Assembly: GCA_017470115.1 (NCBI GenBank)
Contig: JAFUEZ010000002.1
Coordinates: 113,665 to 170,046 of the forward strand
Reading direction: 5' to 3'
From: Bacilli bacterium
Lineage (GTDB): Bacteria; Bacillota_I; Bacilli_A; RFN20; CAG-826
Length of the DNA stretch: 56,382 bases
Translations under genes and position numbers: made by a program
Notes under the pieces: model-generated
What the model saw: the letters and a program-made list of their open reading frames with translations, nothing else
Database searches by the model: none
What the model was told of the DNA's origin: nothing
Shown: piece by piece, positions 35,832 through 45,124 of the stretch
Layout of the letters: the number at the start of each line of letters is the position of its first letter
How positions within the stretch are numbered: the stretch's first letter is position 1

Positions 35832-37520
35832 ATGAAAGGAAAAAGACATTCTTTGTTTGAAATTAAAAAGACAATTTTAGTTGTTGATGATGAACCAATT
35901 AATAGAGAGATTTTATCAGCAATACTTTCTAATGACTTCAATGTGCTTAAAGCAGAAGATGGAAAAGAGGCAATCGATATCTTATTAAAAGAAGAACAAA
36001 AAATTGATTTGGTTCTTTTAGATGTTTTTATGCCTTATGATGGTCGAGAAGTTTTAAAAGATAGACAACAAAATCGAAAGCTCAAAAAAATTCCTTTCAT
36101 TGTTTGTACTAGTGATAAAAATATTGAAGAAGAATGTTTTCATTTAGGTGTTAATGATTTTGTTAAAAAACCATATGAAAATCCAGATATTATAGTTGCA
36201 AGAATCAAGAGAATGATTGAACTTTATGAAGATAGATCGATTCTTAAAGAAGTTGAAAGAGAAAAATTAACTAACTTTTATAATCGTGAATTCTTTAAAA
36301 AATATTCTCAACAATTTGACTCTTTATATCCTGATTTAAAAAAGGATATGATAGCAATTTCAGTCAATAGATTTAGATTAATTAATGAGCTTTATGGTCG
36401 GGCTTTTGGCGACAAAGTCCTTCTTGCAATCACAGAAACTCTAAATAAATGTTTAGAAAATTGTAGAGGAATCGTTGGAAAAGATGGTGGAAGCACCTTT
36501 ATAATTTATGCTGAACATCACGATAGTTATGAAGAATTATTTAATAAATTAGCTTCATCGATTAATAATGTTGTTGGGGATATTGGTATCTCAATTAGGC
36601 TTGGCGTTTATCCTTTTGTTGATCAAAGTATGGATAAAGAAATTGTCATTGAAAGAACCGAATCAACAGCCGATAGTTTATCTAACGATTATACGAAAAA
36701 TATCGCAATTTATAATGAAGAAAAGCAAGCAAAAACACTTCATATAGAAGAACTAATTGATTCTTTCCAACAAGCCTTAGAAGAAGAACAATTTAAATTA
36801 TTTTTCCAACCAAAATATAAGATTAAAGGTGATAAACCAGAATTTGTTAGTGCAGAAGTATTGATTAGATGGATTTCTCCAAAATTTGGTTTTGTTAATC
36901 CTGGAGAATTTATTAATTTATTTGAAGAAAATGGTCTTATTGGTCAACTAGATTCATATATTTTAGAAAAAGCTGCTAAATATATGGGTGAATGGAAGAA
37001 AAAATACGGCTTATTAATTCCTTTATCGGTGAATTTATCACGTGTTGATATTTATAGACCAACACTTGTAGAAGATATTATTAGATTTGTTGATTCTAAT
37101 GACATTCCTCATAGCGCATATAATCTTGAAATAACTGAATCAGCTTATGTTGAAGATGCAAAAGAAGTAATTTCAGTTGTTAATAAAATAAGAAATAGTG
37201 GTTTCAAGGTTGAAATTGATGATTTTGGAAGTGGATACTCCTCATTTAATACATTAATTGATCTTCCTTTTGATGTTTTAAAGATTGATATGCAAATTAT
37301 TAAGAGCATGGATAGAAGTGAAAAAGTTAAAGAAATTATTAAAATGATTATCAATTTATCCAAAACAATGGAAGCAGTTACTGTTGCTGAAGGTGTCGAA
37401 ACAGCTGATCATTATGCCTTCTTAAAAGAAAATGGTTGTGATGTCGTTCAAGGCTATTATTTAAGTAGACCTTTATCTCTAGCAGATTTTGAAAAATTAA
37501 TTGAAAAGGATTTAATGTAA
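35832..37520 (+). CDS. Response regulator: receiver, degenerate GGDEF, active-looking EAL
   Basis: A 562-residue protein. The receiver domain (residues 12-130) has phospho-Asp64 in LVLLDVFMP. The GGDEF-like domain (about 145-295) has GGSTF in place of GGDEF, so it should not make cyclic di-GMP. The EAL domain (about 310-560) reads AEVLIRW with the key Glu, NLSR, EITES, IDDFGSGYSS, KID and VAEGVET, so all metal and catalytic residues seem present and it should hydrolyse cyclic di-GMP. It probably receives phosphate from the kinase two genes upstream. GAAAGGA precedes the ATG. Confidence 0.92.
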   Translation: MKGKRHSLFEIKKTILVVDDEPINREILSAILSNDFNVLKAEDGKEAIDILLKEEQKIDLVLLDVFMPYDGREVLKDRQQNRKLKKIPFIVCTSDKNIEEECFHLGVNDFVKKPYENPDIIVARIKRMIELYEDRSILKEVEREKLTNFYNREFFKKYSQQFDSLYPDLKKDMIAISVNRFRLINELYGRAFGDKVLLAITETLNKCLENCRGIVGKDGGSTFIIYAEHHDSYEELFNKLASSINNVVGDIGISIRLGVYPFVDQSMDKEIVIERTESTADSLSNDYTKNIAIYNEEKQAKTLHIEELIDSFQQALEEEQFKLFFQPKYKIKGDKPEFVSAEVLIRWISPKFGFVNPGEFINLFEENGLIGQLDSYILEKAAKYMGEWKKKYGLLIPLSVNLSRVDIYRPTLVEDIIRFVDSNDIPHSAYNLEITESAYVEDAKEVISVVNKIRNSGFKVEIDDFGSGYSSFNTLIDLPFDVLKIDMQIIKSMDRSEKVKEIIKMIINLSKTMEAVTVAEGVETADHYAFLKENGCDVVQGYYLSRPLSLADFEKLIEKDLM

Positions 37521-37870
37521 TGAACATTAAGAAATTTTACGAAGACACAAATAGCAATTATCAAGGCGCTTTATCGATAATGATGAATGATTTATTAATT
37601 GAAAGAATGATCAAAAAATTCATGGAAAGCAATTCATATCATGCAATTATTGAAGCTTACGAAGCAAATAATATTAAAGAAGTTTTTGCTTTATCACATT
37701 CATTTAAAGGCGTTACGGGAAATCTCTCTTTAACCAATTTATTTAAACTTGCATCTGAATTAACTGAGGCAACCAGGAATAAAGAATCTGCAGATATTAA
37801 AGATCTAATTGAACAATTAAAAGCTGAATATAAAGTTGTTGTAGATGCATTCAATGCATTGAATAATTGA
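37520..37870 (+). CDS. Hpt phosphotransfer protein
   Basis: A 116-residue, all-helical protein with the Hpt signature LSHSFKGVTGNL, phospho-acceptor His60. The start overlaps the stop of the EAL gene (TAATG). It supplies the missing step between the receiver of the hybrid kinase and the receiver of the EAL protein. No other candidate partner is visible. Confidence 0.87.
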   Translation: MNIKKFYEDTNSNYQGALSIMMNDLLIERMIKKFMESNSYHAIIEAYEANNIKEVFALSHSFKGVTGNLSLTNLFKLASELTEATRNKESADIKDLIEQLKAEYKVVVDAFNALNN

Positions 37871-37889
37871 ATTCAAAACTTTGTAGTTT

Positions 37890-37941
37890 TAAAAAATAAT
37901 TGAGTTTTGCAGGGTTTTCATTAAAAATTACCCTGTTTTTA
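37890..37941 (+). terminator. Terminator overlapping dispersed element, copy 4
   Basis: Copy 4 of the dispersed element runs in - orientation (AATAATTGAGTTTTGCAGGG, 37895-37914). Its CAGGGT (37910-37915) also pairs with ACCCTG (37930-37935), and T5 follows. The element and the terminator of the signalling operon are therefore merged here. The gap to 38061 is otherwise AT-rich, with a TATACT-type -10 near 38037. Confidence 0.7.
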
Positions 37942-38061
37942 TTTATTTTTTAAGTTAATTCAAGGCAAGATATTAAACAGCATTTTAAAAATTAAACTTC
38001 TTTAAGCAATCTTAAAGAAATAAATTTAATTTATTGCTATACTAATTGAGAGGTACAAATT

Positions 38062-39096
38062 ATGATTAGAATTGCTTTTTTTGATACACGTTCATACGAT
38101 AGAGAAACATTTGGTAAATATATTTCAGATGATATTGAAATTTCATTTTTTGAAGGAAAGTTAAATATTAAAACAATCGAAGTTGTTAGAAATCACGATG
38201 CAGTTTGTGTTTTTGTTAATGATGAAGTAAACGAAGAAGTCATTAATAAATTATATGAATATGGAGTAAGAATAGTTGCTTTAAGATGTGCTGGATATAA
38301 TAATGTTGATTTAAAGGCCGCCTTTAAAAAAGTGCATGTCGTTCATGTTCCTGCCTACTCTCCATATGCTGTTGCTGAACACGCCATGGCTTTACTTTTA
38401 ACTTCAATTAGACGTATTCATAAAGCATATAACAGAACAAGAGAATTTAATTTCTCATTAGATGGTTTAACTGGATTTAATTTAGAAGGAAAAACTGTTG
38501 GAGTCGTTGGCACAGGTAAAATCGGAAGAATATTCATGGATATTTGCAAGGGATTTAAGATGAATGTCATTGCATACGATAAGTATCCAATTGAAGGTTC
38601 TGATATTAATTATGTTTCACTCGATGAACTCTTTGAAAAGAGCGATATTATCTCACTTCACTGTCCTTTTACTGAAGAAACTAAGCATATGATTAATACT
38701 GAATCAATCAAGAAGATGAAAAAAGGAGTTGTAATAATCAACACCTCCAGAGGAGCTTTAATAGATACAGAAGCATTACTTAATGGTCTTAAAGAAAGAA
38801 AAGTTGGTGCTGCTTGTTTAGATGTTTATGAAGAGGAAGAAGATGTTTTCTTCACCGATCGTTCTGGTCATATTTTAGATGATGATCTTTTAGCAAGATT
38901 GATTTCAATGCCTAATGTTATTGTTACATCACATCAAGCTTTTTTAACAAGAGAAGCTCTTGAAAATATTGCACAAACTACAATTGAAAACTTGAAATCA
39001 TTTTTCAATAACGAACCACAAATTAAAAATGAACTTTGTTATAAATGCGGAGAAATCAATAATTGCAAAAGAAAAAGAAAAGAAAAGTGTTTTTAA
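38062..39096 (+). CDS. D-lactate dehydrogenase-like D-2-hydroxyacid dehydrogenase
   Basis: A 344-residue NAD-dependent dehydrogenase that reduces a 2-keto acid such as pyruvate to the D-hydroxyacid. The Rossmann motif GKTVGVVGTGKIGR is near residue 143, NTSRGALIDTEALL near 230 holds the catalytic Arg, and SHQAFLTREALENIA near 295 holds the catalytic His. An additional tail of about 20 residues (CYKCGEINNCKRKRKEKC) carries four Cys, not usual for this enzyme. GAGAGG precedes the start. It is monocistronic by appearance. Confidence 0.92.
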   Translation: MIRIAFFDTRSYDRETFGKYISDDIEISFFEGKLNIKTIEVVRNHDAVCVFVNDEVNEEVINKLYEYGVRIVALRCAGYNNVDLKAAFKKVHVVHVPAYSPYAVAEHAMALLLTSIRRIHKAYNRTREFNFSLDGLTGFNLEGKTVGVVGTGKIGRIFMDICKGFKMNVIAYDKYPIEGSDINYVSLDELFEKSDIISLHCPFTEETKHMINTESIKKMKKGVVIINTSRGALIDTEALLNGLKERKVGAACLDVYEEEEDVFFTDRSGHILDDDLLARLISMPNVIVTSHQAFLTREALENIAQTTIENLKSFFNNEPQIKNELCYKCGEINNCKRKRKEKCF

Positions 39097-39160
39097 TTTA
39101 GTAGATTAAACTATTCGATTTACCTTTTTTATATTTAAAATATAAATAGAGGGAAAACAC

Positions 39161-39664
39161 ATGAAAGATATTCAAGCCAACAATAATGGGAAATATTTAA
39201 TTGGAAAAAAGGAATATAGTAGAGGAGAGTTGATTATTATCGGAAAAGAACAACATCCTAAACTATTTTATATTGCTAGATATTTTGGAGCAGTTTTGTT
39301 TTTTAATTGTCTTTTTGTTGAAATGATTTTAGGAATTATAACAATTGTGTTTGCAAATGTTGTGGATGAAACCTTTCCTATATGGGCTTTTTATATTCCG
39401 TTAGGAATTTTTGGAATATTGGTTCTTGTTGGTCTATTAATTTTCATTCTTTCTTTTTTGGGAAGAAGCGAAGAGAAATATTTTAGATATGGTTATAACT
39501 ACGTTTTGAGGAAGACAGATTATGGCGCCAATGATACAGTAGTTGAAACCGATATGGAGAAGAACGATCAAAAGAAACTTAGAGGATATAAAAAACTTGT
39601 TGAAGCAGGTATGATGGCCGAAGAAGAATTCCAAAAAAAGAGAGATGAATTGACCTTTAAATAA
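39161..39664 (+). CDS. Two-span membrane protein with SHOCT tail
   Basis: A 167-residue protein with membrane segments near residues 42-68 and 78-105. The C terminus (LRGYKKLVEAGMMAEEEFQK) matches the SHOCT short helical domain found at ends of membrane and shock-type proteins. The function is unknown. GAGGG before the ATG can serve as ribosome-binding site. Confidence 0.7.
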   Translation: MKDIQANNNGKYLIGKKEYSRGELIIIGKEQHPKLFYIARYFGAVLFFNCLFVEMILGIITIVFANVVDETFPIWAFYIPLGIFGILVLVGLLIFILSFLGRSEEKYFRYGYNYVLRKTDYGANDTVVETDMEKNDQKKLRGYKKLVEAGMMAEEEFQKKRDELTFK

Positions 39665-39676
39665 GATTAACTTATC

Positions 39677-39708
39677 AAAAACCCTGCAAAACGCAGTTAT
39701 TTTTAATA
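39677..39708 (+). repeat. Dispersed intergenic element, copy 5 (+ orientation)
   Basis: Contains ACCCTGCAAAACGCAGTTAT then T-rich DNA. It lies between convergent genes and its end overlaps the last codons of the SGNH lipoprotein gene. Confidence 0.7.
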
Positions 39709-40629
39709 ATTTTCAATGAAATCCTTCTCTAAAAAGTGCTGAATGTATGGTGTCCGCCATTGTAAATAACCAGCCTTTTTAGGGTGTATTGGATCGTTCA
39801 TTGCCCATGAATAATATTTCTCTGAAGCGAGTTCGTTGAACTCTTCATCGTTATACATATCAATTATTTTTACATCTACAAATTTAAATTTGTTCCGTTT
39901 CTCAGCAATTTGTTTTACTTGATCTACAAGAGCAGAATAGTCGCTTCCTTTTGGGTTGCTATTTTGTCTTTGATATTTATTAGAACCATCACCAAAATAT
40001 GAACCAGAATAAAAATATACAGGACATCCCCATGTATCTACAACATAACTAATTATATATTCAACTGCTCCTAAGGTGGTTGCTACATTAAAATTTTCAA
40101 GCTCTCTTTTGTCATCAGCAGTTATTTCACCTCTTTTTGATAGTCTTGCAGACGTGCAATCATTAGTTGAAATTTGACAAACAAAAGCGTCAACTTCCTC
40201 TTTTGTGTCAAATAAAGTGGTAGTTTTAAGTCTATTAACATATGATTTTTTGCCTGTATCATCGGTTAAACCATCATTTAATAGTGTTGTTCCTGAAACT
40301 GCTTCTTTAACTGAAATACACCCCGATCTTTTAGAAATAAAATCGGCCATAGATTGCCCAGAAGAGGAGGCACCATATGTAACTGAGGAGCCAAGCCAAT
40401 ATATTTTTTTATTTTTTAAGACGCTACCTTCGATTTCCTCAACGTTTGAAACATCAAATTGTGCATCATTTGCGGTTGTGGAAGAATCAATTTCTTCGTC
40501 TTCGGGAATGTCATAAGTTGGATCAGGAATTTGTGACTTTTTATTATCTTCTTGATTATTATTTGAAGAACACGCCGACATTGTAACCATTGTTGCAAAT
40601 ATAAATGGTAATAGTTTTATTTTATTCAT
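39703..40629 (-). CDS. SGNH/GDSL-type hydrolase lipoprotein
   Basis: A 308-residue lipoprotein with lipobox TMSAC (Cys20) followed by an acidic linker. The SGNH blocks are YWLGSSVTYG (nucleophile Ser82), STNDC, and MNDPIHPKKAGY with the Asp-x-x-His pair. Such enzymes remove acyl groups from surface or dietary glycans. It is transcribed opposite to its neighbours and has a ribosome-binding site (GGGG-type) before the ATG. Confidence 0.85.
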   Translation of the reverse strand: MNKIKLLPFIFATMVTMSACSSNNNQEDNKKSQIPDPTYDIPEDEEIDSSTTANDAQFDVSNVEEIEGSVLKNKKIYWLGSSVTYGASSSGQSMADFISKRSGCISVKEAVSGTTLLNDGLTDDTGKKSYVNRLKTTTLFDTKEEVDAFVCQISTNDCTSARLSKRGEITADDKRELENFNVATTLGAVEYIISYVVDTWGCPVYFYSGSYFGDGSNKYQRQNSNPKGSDYSALVDQVKQIAEKRNKFKFVDVKIIDMYNDEEFNELASEKYYSWAMNDPIHPKKAGYLQWRTPYIQHFLEKDFIENY

Positions 40630-40719
40630 AATGACCCCTTTATATATTTTCTATTTTTATTATAAATTAAATCTTTAAATAATTGCGAATTTTAAGGTAT
40701 GTAAAAACTCAAATTTGTT

Positions 40720-40750
40720 GAAAACACTGCAAAACTTAAATATTTTTTCA
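40720..40750 (+). repeat. Dispersed intergenic element, copy 6 (+ orientation)
   Basis: Contains ACACTGCAAAACTTAAATAT then TTTTTCA, in the 260-bp gap between divergent genes. The remaining gap holds a TATAAT -10 box (40840-40845) for the peptide gene. Confidence 0.6.
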
Positions 40751-40889
40751 AAAATTCTTTAAATCCATCACTATTTTAGTATTATTTAAAAATTAAAATA
40801 TTTTTAAATAGATTGTTAAAATACGATAAACATATATGATATAATTTGAAAATCAAGTAGTTACTTATTGATAATAGGAGAGCGTTTAA

Positions 40890-41039
40890 ATGGATAATAA
40901 ATTTGAACTCCCACAACTTATAATTGTTAATTTTGTTAATAAAGACATTATTACCTCTTCAGGACCTGGCGGCGGCCAAGGAACAAAGCCTGGAGATGAA
41001 TACGTCGATGAACCCGATTCTATTTGGCCATTGTTTTAA
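40890..41039 (+). CDS. 49-residue peptide with TSSGPGGGQG segment
   Basis: An open frame with TAGGAG 8-13 nt upstream and a TATAAT promoter. The peptide starts MDNKFELPQLIIVNFVNKDI and continues with ITSSGPGGGQG and an acidic end (EYVDEPDSIWPLF). From memory, short gut-Firmicute proteins with the pattern xPxLxxVxFxxxDII(T)TSSG are common and uncharacterised. It has no transmembrane helix or signal peptide. It is 21 nt before the secreted endonuclease gene, which lacks a good ribosome-binding site of its own, so the two are probably coupled. Export or processing of the peptide is a guess. Confidence 0.65.
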   Translation: MDNKFELPQLIIVNFVNKDIITSSGPGGGQGTKPGDEYVDEPDSIWPLF

Positions 41040-41060
41040 AGAACAAAAGCGAGCTGCATT

Positions 41061-44000
41061 ATGAAAATCAGAATTAGTTTATTAAAATCCTTAATTATCT
41101 CATCATTCATGATTATTGGTGGAAGTTTTTCTGTCGATTATAATCGTATTCCTGTTAAACAAGAAGCAAATCAATATTTAGCTGATTTTGCGCCATATAC
41201 ATATAGTGGCAACTACTATAATGCAATCGATTTTTCTAAATCCGAAGGAATGAATGGCGATTTAAGAAAAGCAATCACAAGTCTGATAGTTCCTCAAGGT
41301 TTTTATACATATAGTGGCTCTGGAGATAGCAGATATATATCTACCCAATTACAATATGCTGATGAAGACCCAACAAATAGCAGCAATATGATCTATTTAT
41401 ATACTCGTGATTCTGTTGCAAAAAATGCTGCAGTCACGTGGAATAGAGAGCATGTTTGGCCTCAATCTTTATCTAACGGGAACTGGGGCGAGAATAAAGG
41501 CGGCGTTGATATTTTACATTTAAGACCAACTTATAATAGCGTTAACTCTTCAAGAGGCAATAAACCATATGGTGATGTTCAAAAACAGGGACCAGTCTAC
41601 CATGAAACAATGCTTTATGGTTACACGGCTGGAGGAACTTATTTTGAACCAATCGATCAAGTAAAAGGCGATGTTGCTCGTACAATTATGTACTTGTGGA
41701 CAGCATATAATGGATATCCAAACTATGCTAGTTTAGACATAGAAGATGTTTTCCAAAGTTATGACACTCTTTTAAAATGGCATACACAAGATAAACCTGA
41801 TATGTTAGAAGGAAACAGAAACAATTATTGTCAAACATCTTTGCAAAAAAACAGAAATCCTTTTGTTGACCGCCCTGAATTAGCTTGGAAAATTTTTGGA
41901 AGCCAAGCAAGTACAGAAATAAAGAATGCTTGTATGGAAGCTTATCCTTTTGATAGTTCAAGTGGAGGCGACCTTATTGAAGAGCCAGAAGTTGATGATG
42001 TAGTTGAATTTGTTGCTGGCACCGATAAAGGGAGTCAAACCGAGGGAGCAAATGACTCATTAAGTAAAGGTGGTGTTACTCTTTCAACCGAATCAAGTCC
42101 TTTAGGAAATGATGATAATTATCGTATTTATAAAAATAAAACTTTAACAATTTCTCTTGCTCCCGGTTCAACAAAGACAATTAAAAAAGTATCTTTTGTT
42201 TGTACAACTCAAAACGCTGATAAATATGGACCAGGATGTTTTGAAGTGCAAGAAGGGTATACATATAGTGGATATAATGGTACTTGGACTGGAGATGCTT
42301 CCCGAGTTAGTTTTACTGCATCAACTAACCAAGTTAGAGCAACAAAAATTGTTGTTTCAACTGTAAGTGATGAGCAAATTCTACCTACTGGTATCGTTTT
42401 AGATAAAAGTTCATTAAATCTTGTTGTTGGGGATATTTCAACTCTTTCAGCTACATTATCTCCTGCAGGAGTAGAAGCAAATATTGCTTGGTCTTCGGAA
42501 GATGAAAATGTAGCAACAGTGAATCAAAGTGGAAAAGTAACTGCTGTTGGAGAAGGATCAATATCTATTAAAGCAAAAGTCAGTGATTCACTTTATGCAA
42601 CTTGTACAGTAACAGTTAAAGCTCAAGGAGAACAAGATACAAACTACAATTCTGTTGGAAGCCTAAGTTATAACAAAGATACTAGCGTTGTTATTGATAA
42701 CAATTTATCAGACAAAAATGATCCTCATATTTCTTATACATCAACAAGTGGTGTCAATGTTGATGTTAGAAAGAACACCTCAAGCAGTGATGTTAATGTG
42801 TGGCAAAACACATATCCATCTTGTAGATGGTATGTTGGACACAAAATTACAATTAATAGCGCTAGTGAATTCAATAGAGTTGAATTAACTTGTGATAGCG
42901 GTTATAGAACTTTTAAAAATGAGGCTGAAGGAAACACAATCACTACGTTAAAAGAACAAGGAGTTACTGTAGATTATGATGGAGCAAAGATAATATTAAC
43001 TTTTGACTCGCCAGTAAAATCCTTTAATTTGATACCAGATTCTCAAATTCGTCCAAGTTTAGTAGAGTTATTGTATAAATCACCATCCACAAAAGAGCGA
43101 ATTGAGCAAACAAAGACAAGTGCTTCATTATCATATAATTATGAGCAGGCAGAAGGTGTTGTTATGGATACATTAACAAAATCTTTTACTGGCGTTTCAG
43201 GAACGAGCTATTCTAATTGGCAAAACAAAACTGATGTTTCTGGAGTAGTTTATGCAGGAAATAGTGCTGGTGGCAATAGTTCTGTTCAACTTAGAGCTAG
43301 TGATAATGCTGGAATTATTACAACACAGAATAGTAATAACGCTTTAATAGCAAAAGTAGATATCAATTTTAATAGTGCAACCGCAGACGGTCGTACTATA
43401 GAAATATATGGAAAAAACAGCGCATATACTTCCACAGCTGATTTATATGATTCAAATAAAGCAGGTACATTAATTGGTTCTTTTGCTTATGATGGTTCAA
43501 ATCAATCTGGAACTATAGAAATCGATGGTAGTTATGAATATATAGGCTTAAAATCCAAATCTGGAGCACTATATGCTGAATCGATCAAGATTTATTGGAC
43601 AACACATAATGGATTTAGTTTTTCTGATGTTGCGATTAGATTTGGTGGATTTATTTCTAAAGAATTATGGGATGCATATGACACAAATGGACATAATATA
43701 AAAGGATATGGTGTTTTACTCTCATCTGTTGAATATTTGAATAGCAACGCTTTAAAGGATTATTACAATTCAATCGATGGCACAAATGTTAAAAAATTTG
43801 ATACAGATTTAGAGGAAAAAAATAAAGAGCATCCTGCTGAAGCTAATGATACTCAAAAAGGAGAATTAGAGGGCACTTATTATGTGTGGAATCTTTATAA
43901 AAAAATATCCAATGCTAAGCTTACTTATGATTATGTCTCAGTGGCATATATTAGAACAGAGAGCGAAGTAATATTTTTAAAGCAAACAATTGCTTCAGCA

Positions 44001-44090
44001 AAATCATTAGCAGCTCAAATGATTGAAAACGGAGTAGATGAAAATTCATACGATGGCTCTCTTAAATATTTGTCAAATATTATAATTTAA
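41061..44090 (+). CDS. Large secreted endonuclease I with Ig-like domain
   Basis: A 1009-residue exported protein. A signal peptide covers residues 1-25. Endonuclease I (NucM/EndA family) spans about 55-285, with the catalytic His131 in WNREHVWPQS and downstream RGNKPYGDV. A bacterial Ig-like (BIG2) domain at about 447-525 (LDKSSLNLVVGDISTLSATL, ending CTVTVK) is followed by several beta-rich modules to the end. No LPXTG or other anchor was seen. It probably degrades extracellular DNA for nutrition or biofilm escape. Confidence 0.87.
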   Translation: MKIRISLLKSLIISSFMIIGGSFSVDYNRIPVKQEANQYLADFAPYTYSGNYYNAIDFSKSEGMNGDLRKAITSLIVPQGFYTYSGSGDSRYISTQLQYADEDPTNSSNMIYLYTRDSVAKNAAVTWNREHVWPQSLSNGNWGENKGGVDILHLRPTYNSVNSSRGNKPYGDVQKQGPVYHETMLYGYTAGGTYFEPIDQVKGDVARTIMYLWTAYNGYPNYASLDIEDVFQSYDTLLKWHTQDKPDMLEGNRNNYCQTSLQKNRNPFVDRPELAWKIFGSQASTEIKNACMEAYPFDSSSGGDLIEEPEVDDVVEFVAGTDKGSQTEGANDSLSKGGVTLSTESSPLGNDDNYRIYKNKTLTISLAPGSTKTIKKVSFVCTTQNADKYGPGCFEVQEGYTYSGYNGTWTGDASRVSFTASTNQVRATKIVVSTVSDEQILPTGIVLDKSSLNLVVGDISTLSATLSPAGVEANIAWSSEDENVATVNQSGKVTAVGEGSISIKAKVSDSLYATCTVTVKAQGEQDTNYNSVGSLSYNKDTSVVIDNNLSDKNDPHISYTSTSGVNVDVRKNTSSSDVNVWQNTYPSCRWYVGHKITINSASEFNRVELTCDSGYRTFKNEAEGNTITTLKEQGVTVDYDGAKIILTFDSPVKSFNLIPDSQIRPSLVELLYKSPSTKERIEQTKTSASLSYNYEQAEGVVMDTLTKSFTGVSGTSYSNWQNKTDVSGVVYAGNSAGGNSSVQLRASDNAGIITTQNSNNALIAKVDINFNSATADGRTIEIYGKNSAYTSTADLYDSNKAGTLIGSFAYDGSNQSGTIEIDGSYEYIGLKSKSGALYAESIKIYWTTHNGFSFSDVAIRFGGFISKELWDAYDTNGHNIKGYGVLLSSVEYLNSNALKDYYNSIDGTNVKKFDTDLEEKNKEHPAEANDTQKGELEGTYYVWNLYKKISNAKLTYDYVSVAYIRTESEVIFLKQTIASAKSLAAQMIENGVDENSYDGSLKYLSNIII

Positions 44091-44196
44091 TAGCAAAAAA
44101 CAAAATTATTATAAATTTTGAAAAAATATTATTTGTTGGTTATGTTTTTTATCAGCAAAAAATATATAATTATTTCATTAACGAAAGGAAGTAAAT

Positions 44197-44925
44197 ATGA
44201 AAAGAATTAATTTAATTTCAAGTTTATTAGCGTTGGTTACACTTGCTAGTTGTAACGCACCTGCTCCAGAAAAGGGAACAGAAACAACAAAAGAAGATTT
44301 CCAAAGCAGAGTTGAAAAAATTGAAGAACATCAATATTTGAAAGCAACTTTGGTTGTTGAGGAAGTCGAAAATGGTGTTAAACAAGAAAAGGAGACATAC
44401 CATTACACATTTGAAGATGGTGATTGGGTTAGTAGCGAAGAAGGCAGCGACGATTACAAGTATCTTGTTGGGGAAAAAGCTCAAGATGATGTGAAAATGA
44501 CTGCTGAAGATGTATTTGCTCAATTAGGCGATAACAAAACTATGGCTCAAATGGGAATCAATATTGAGGTTGATAAAGAGAAAACAAAAATTACAGAAAA
44601 ATTCTATTATGATCCTTTACAAATTAATCGTGGAGGAAGGTTAGTAGCAAGTGGTGCAATTGATTTCATGGGTATGTCTGGCACATTCTCAATGGATGTA
44701 AACTCTGATCAAACTACAACATATGATAAATATGGCTTCTTAATTAAAAACGTGGCATCAATGGAAGGAACACATGTAATGAACATTACTGGTCTCCCAG
44801 ACATTCCTGACTTAAAACCTGTTCTTAGAGCAGAAGATCCTACATCAGCAGGAGAGGAGCCAACAGCTCAAGAGGAAGCCGTCAACACTAAGATGACTGC
44901 AACAATTGATTACTCAGATAAGTAA
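44197..44925 (+). CDS. Lipoprotein of unknown function
   Basis: A 242-residue lipoprotein with lipobox TLASC (Cys19), a short acidic linker, and a beta-rich body, with a Pro/Glu-rich end (AEDPTSAGEEPTAQEEAV). It resembles LolA/LppX-like or DUF surface lipoproteins only in layout; no family was recognised. AAAGGAAG precedes the ATG, and a terminator follows. Confidence 0.75.
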   Translation: MKRINLISSLLALVTLASCNAPAPEKGTETTKEDFQSRVEKIEEHQYLKATLVVEEVENGVKQEKETYHYTFEDGDWVSSEEGSDDYKYLVGEKAQDDVKMTAEDVFAQLGDNKTMAQMGINIEVDKEKTKITEKFYYDPLQINRGGRLVASGAIDFMGMSGTFSMDVNSDQTTTYDKYGFLIKNVASMEGTHVMNITGLPDIPDLKPVLRAEDPTSAGEEPTAQEEAVNTKMTATIDYSDK

Positions 44926-44940
44926 TAAAATATTATAACT

Positions 44941-44984
44941 ACCATTTGAACATTTGATTCATCAAACACTCAAATGGTTTTTAT
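44941..44984 (+). terminator. Intrinsic terminator after the 44197 lipoprotein
   Basis: ACCATTTGA (44941-44949) and TCAAATGGT (44970-44978) form a perfect 9-bp stem with a nested TTTGAT/ATCAAA hairpin in the loop, then TTTTATTT. Confidence 0.85.
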
Positions 44985-44990
44985 TTGCGA

Positions 44991-45064
44991 AAATATATTA
45001 GTTTTGCAAGGTTTTTCATTGAGTTAGCATTGTATACATTGGTAAAATTCAATTGTGTACAATT
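44991..45064 (+). promoter_or_regulatory. Dispersed element copy 7 (- orientation) plus two operator-like palindromes
   Basis: Copy 7 reads AATATATTAGTTTTGCAAGG (44992-45011). It is followed by ATTGTATACATT (45029-45040) and AATTGTGTACAATT (45051-45064), two near-perfect dyads of GntR-operator type. The same order of element and dyad occurs before the second TldD gene at 53303-53356. Confidence 0.6.
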
Positions 45065-45124
45065 AAATTGCTTACGAGCAAATTTTAAGTAACAAATTAT
45101 TTATTATTTTGTTTTTATTATTTG

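Noticed and set aside
40205-40516. Open frame of about 100 codons on + strand, opposite the SGNH gene
   Set aside because: Antisense shadow of a gene with clear lipobox and SGNH motifs; no ribosome-binding site or family resemblance.
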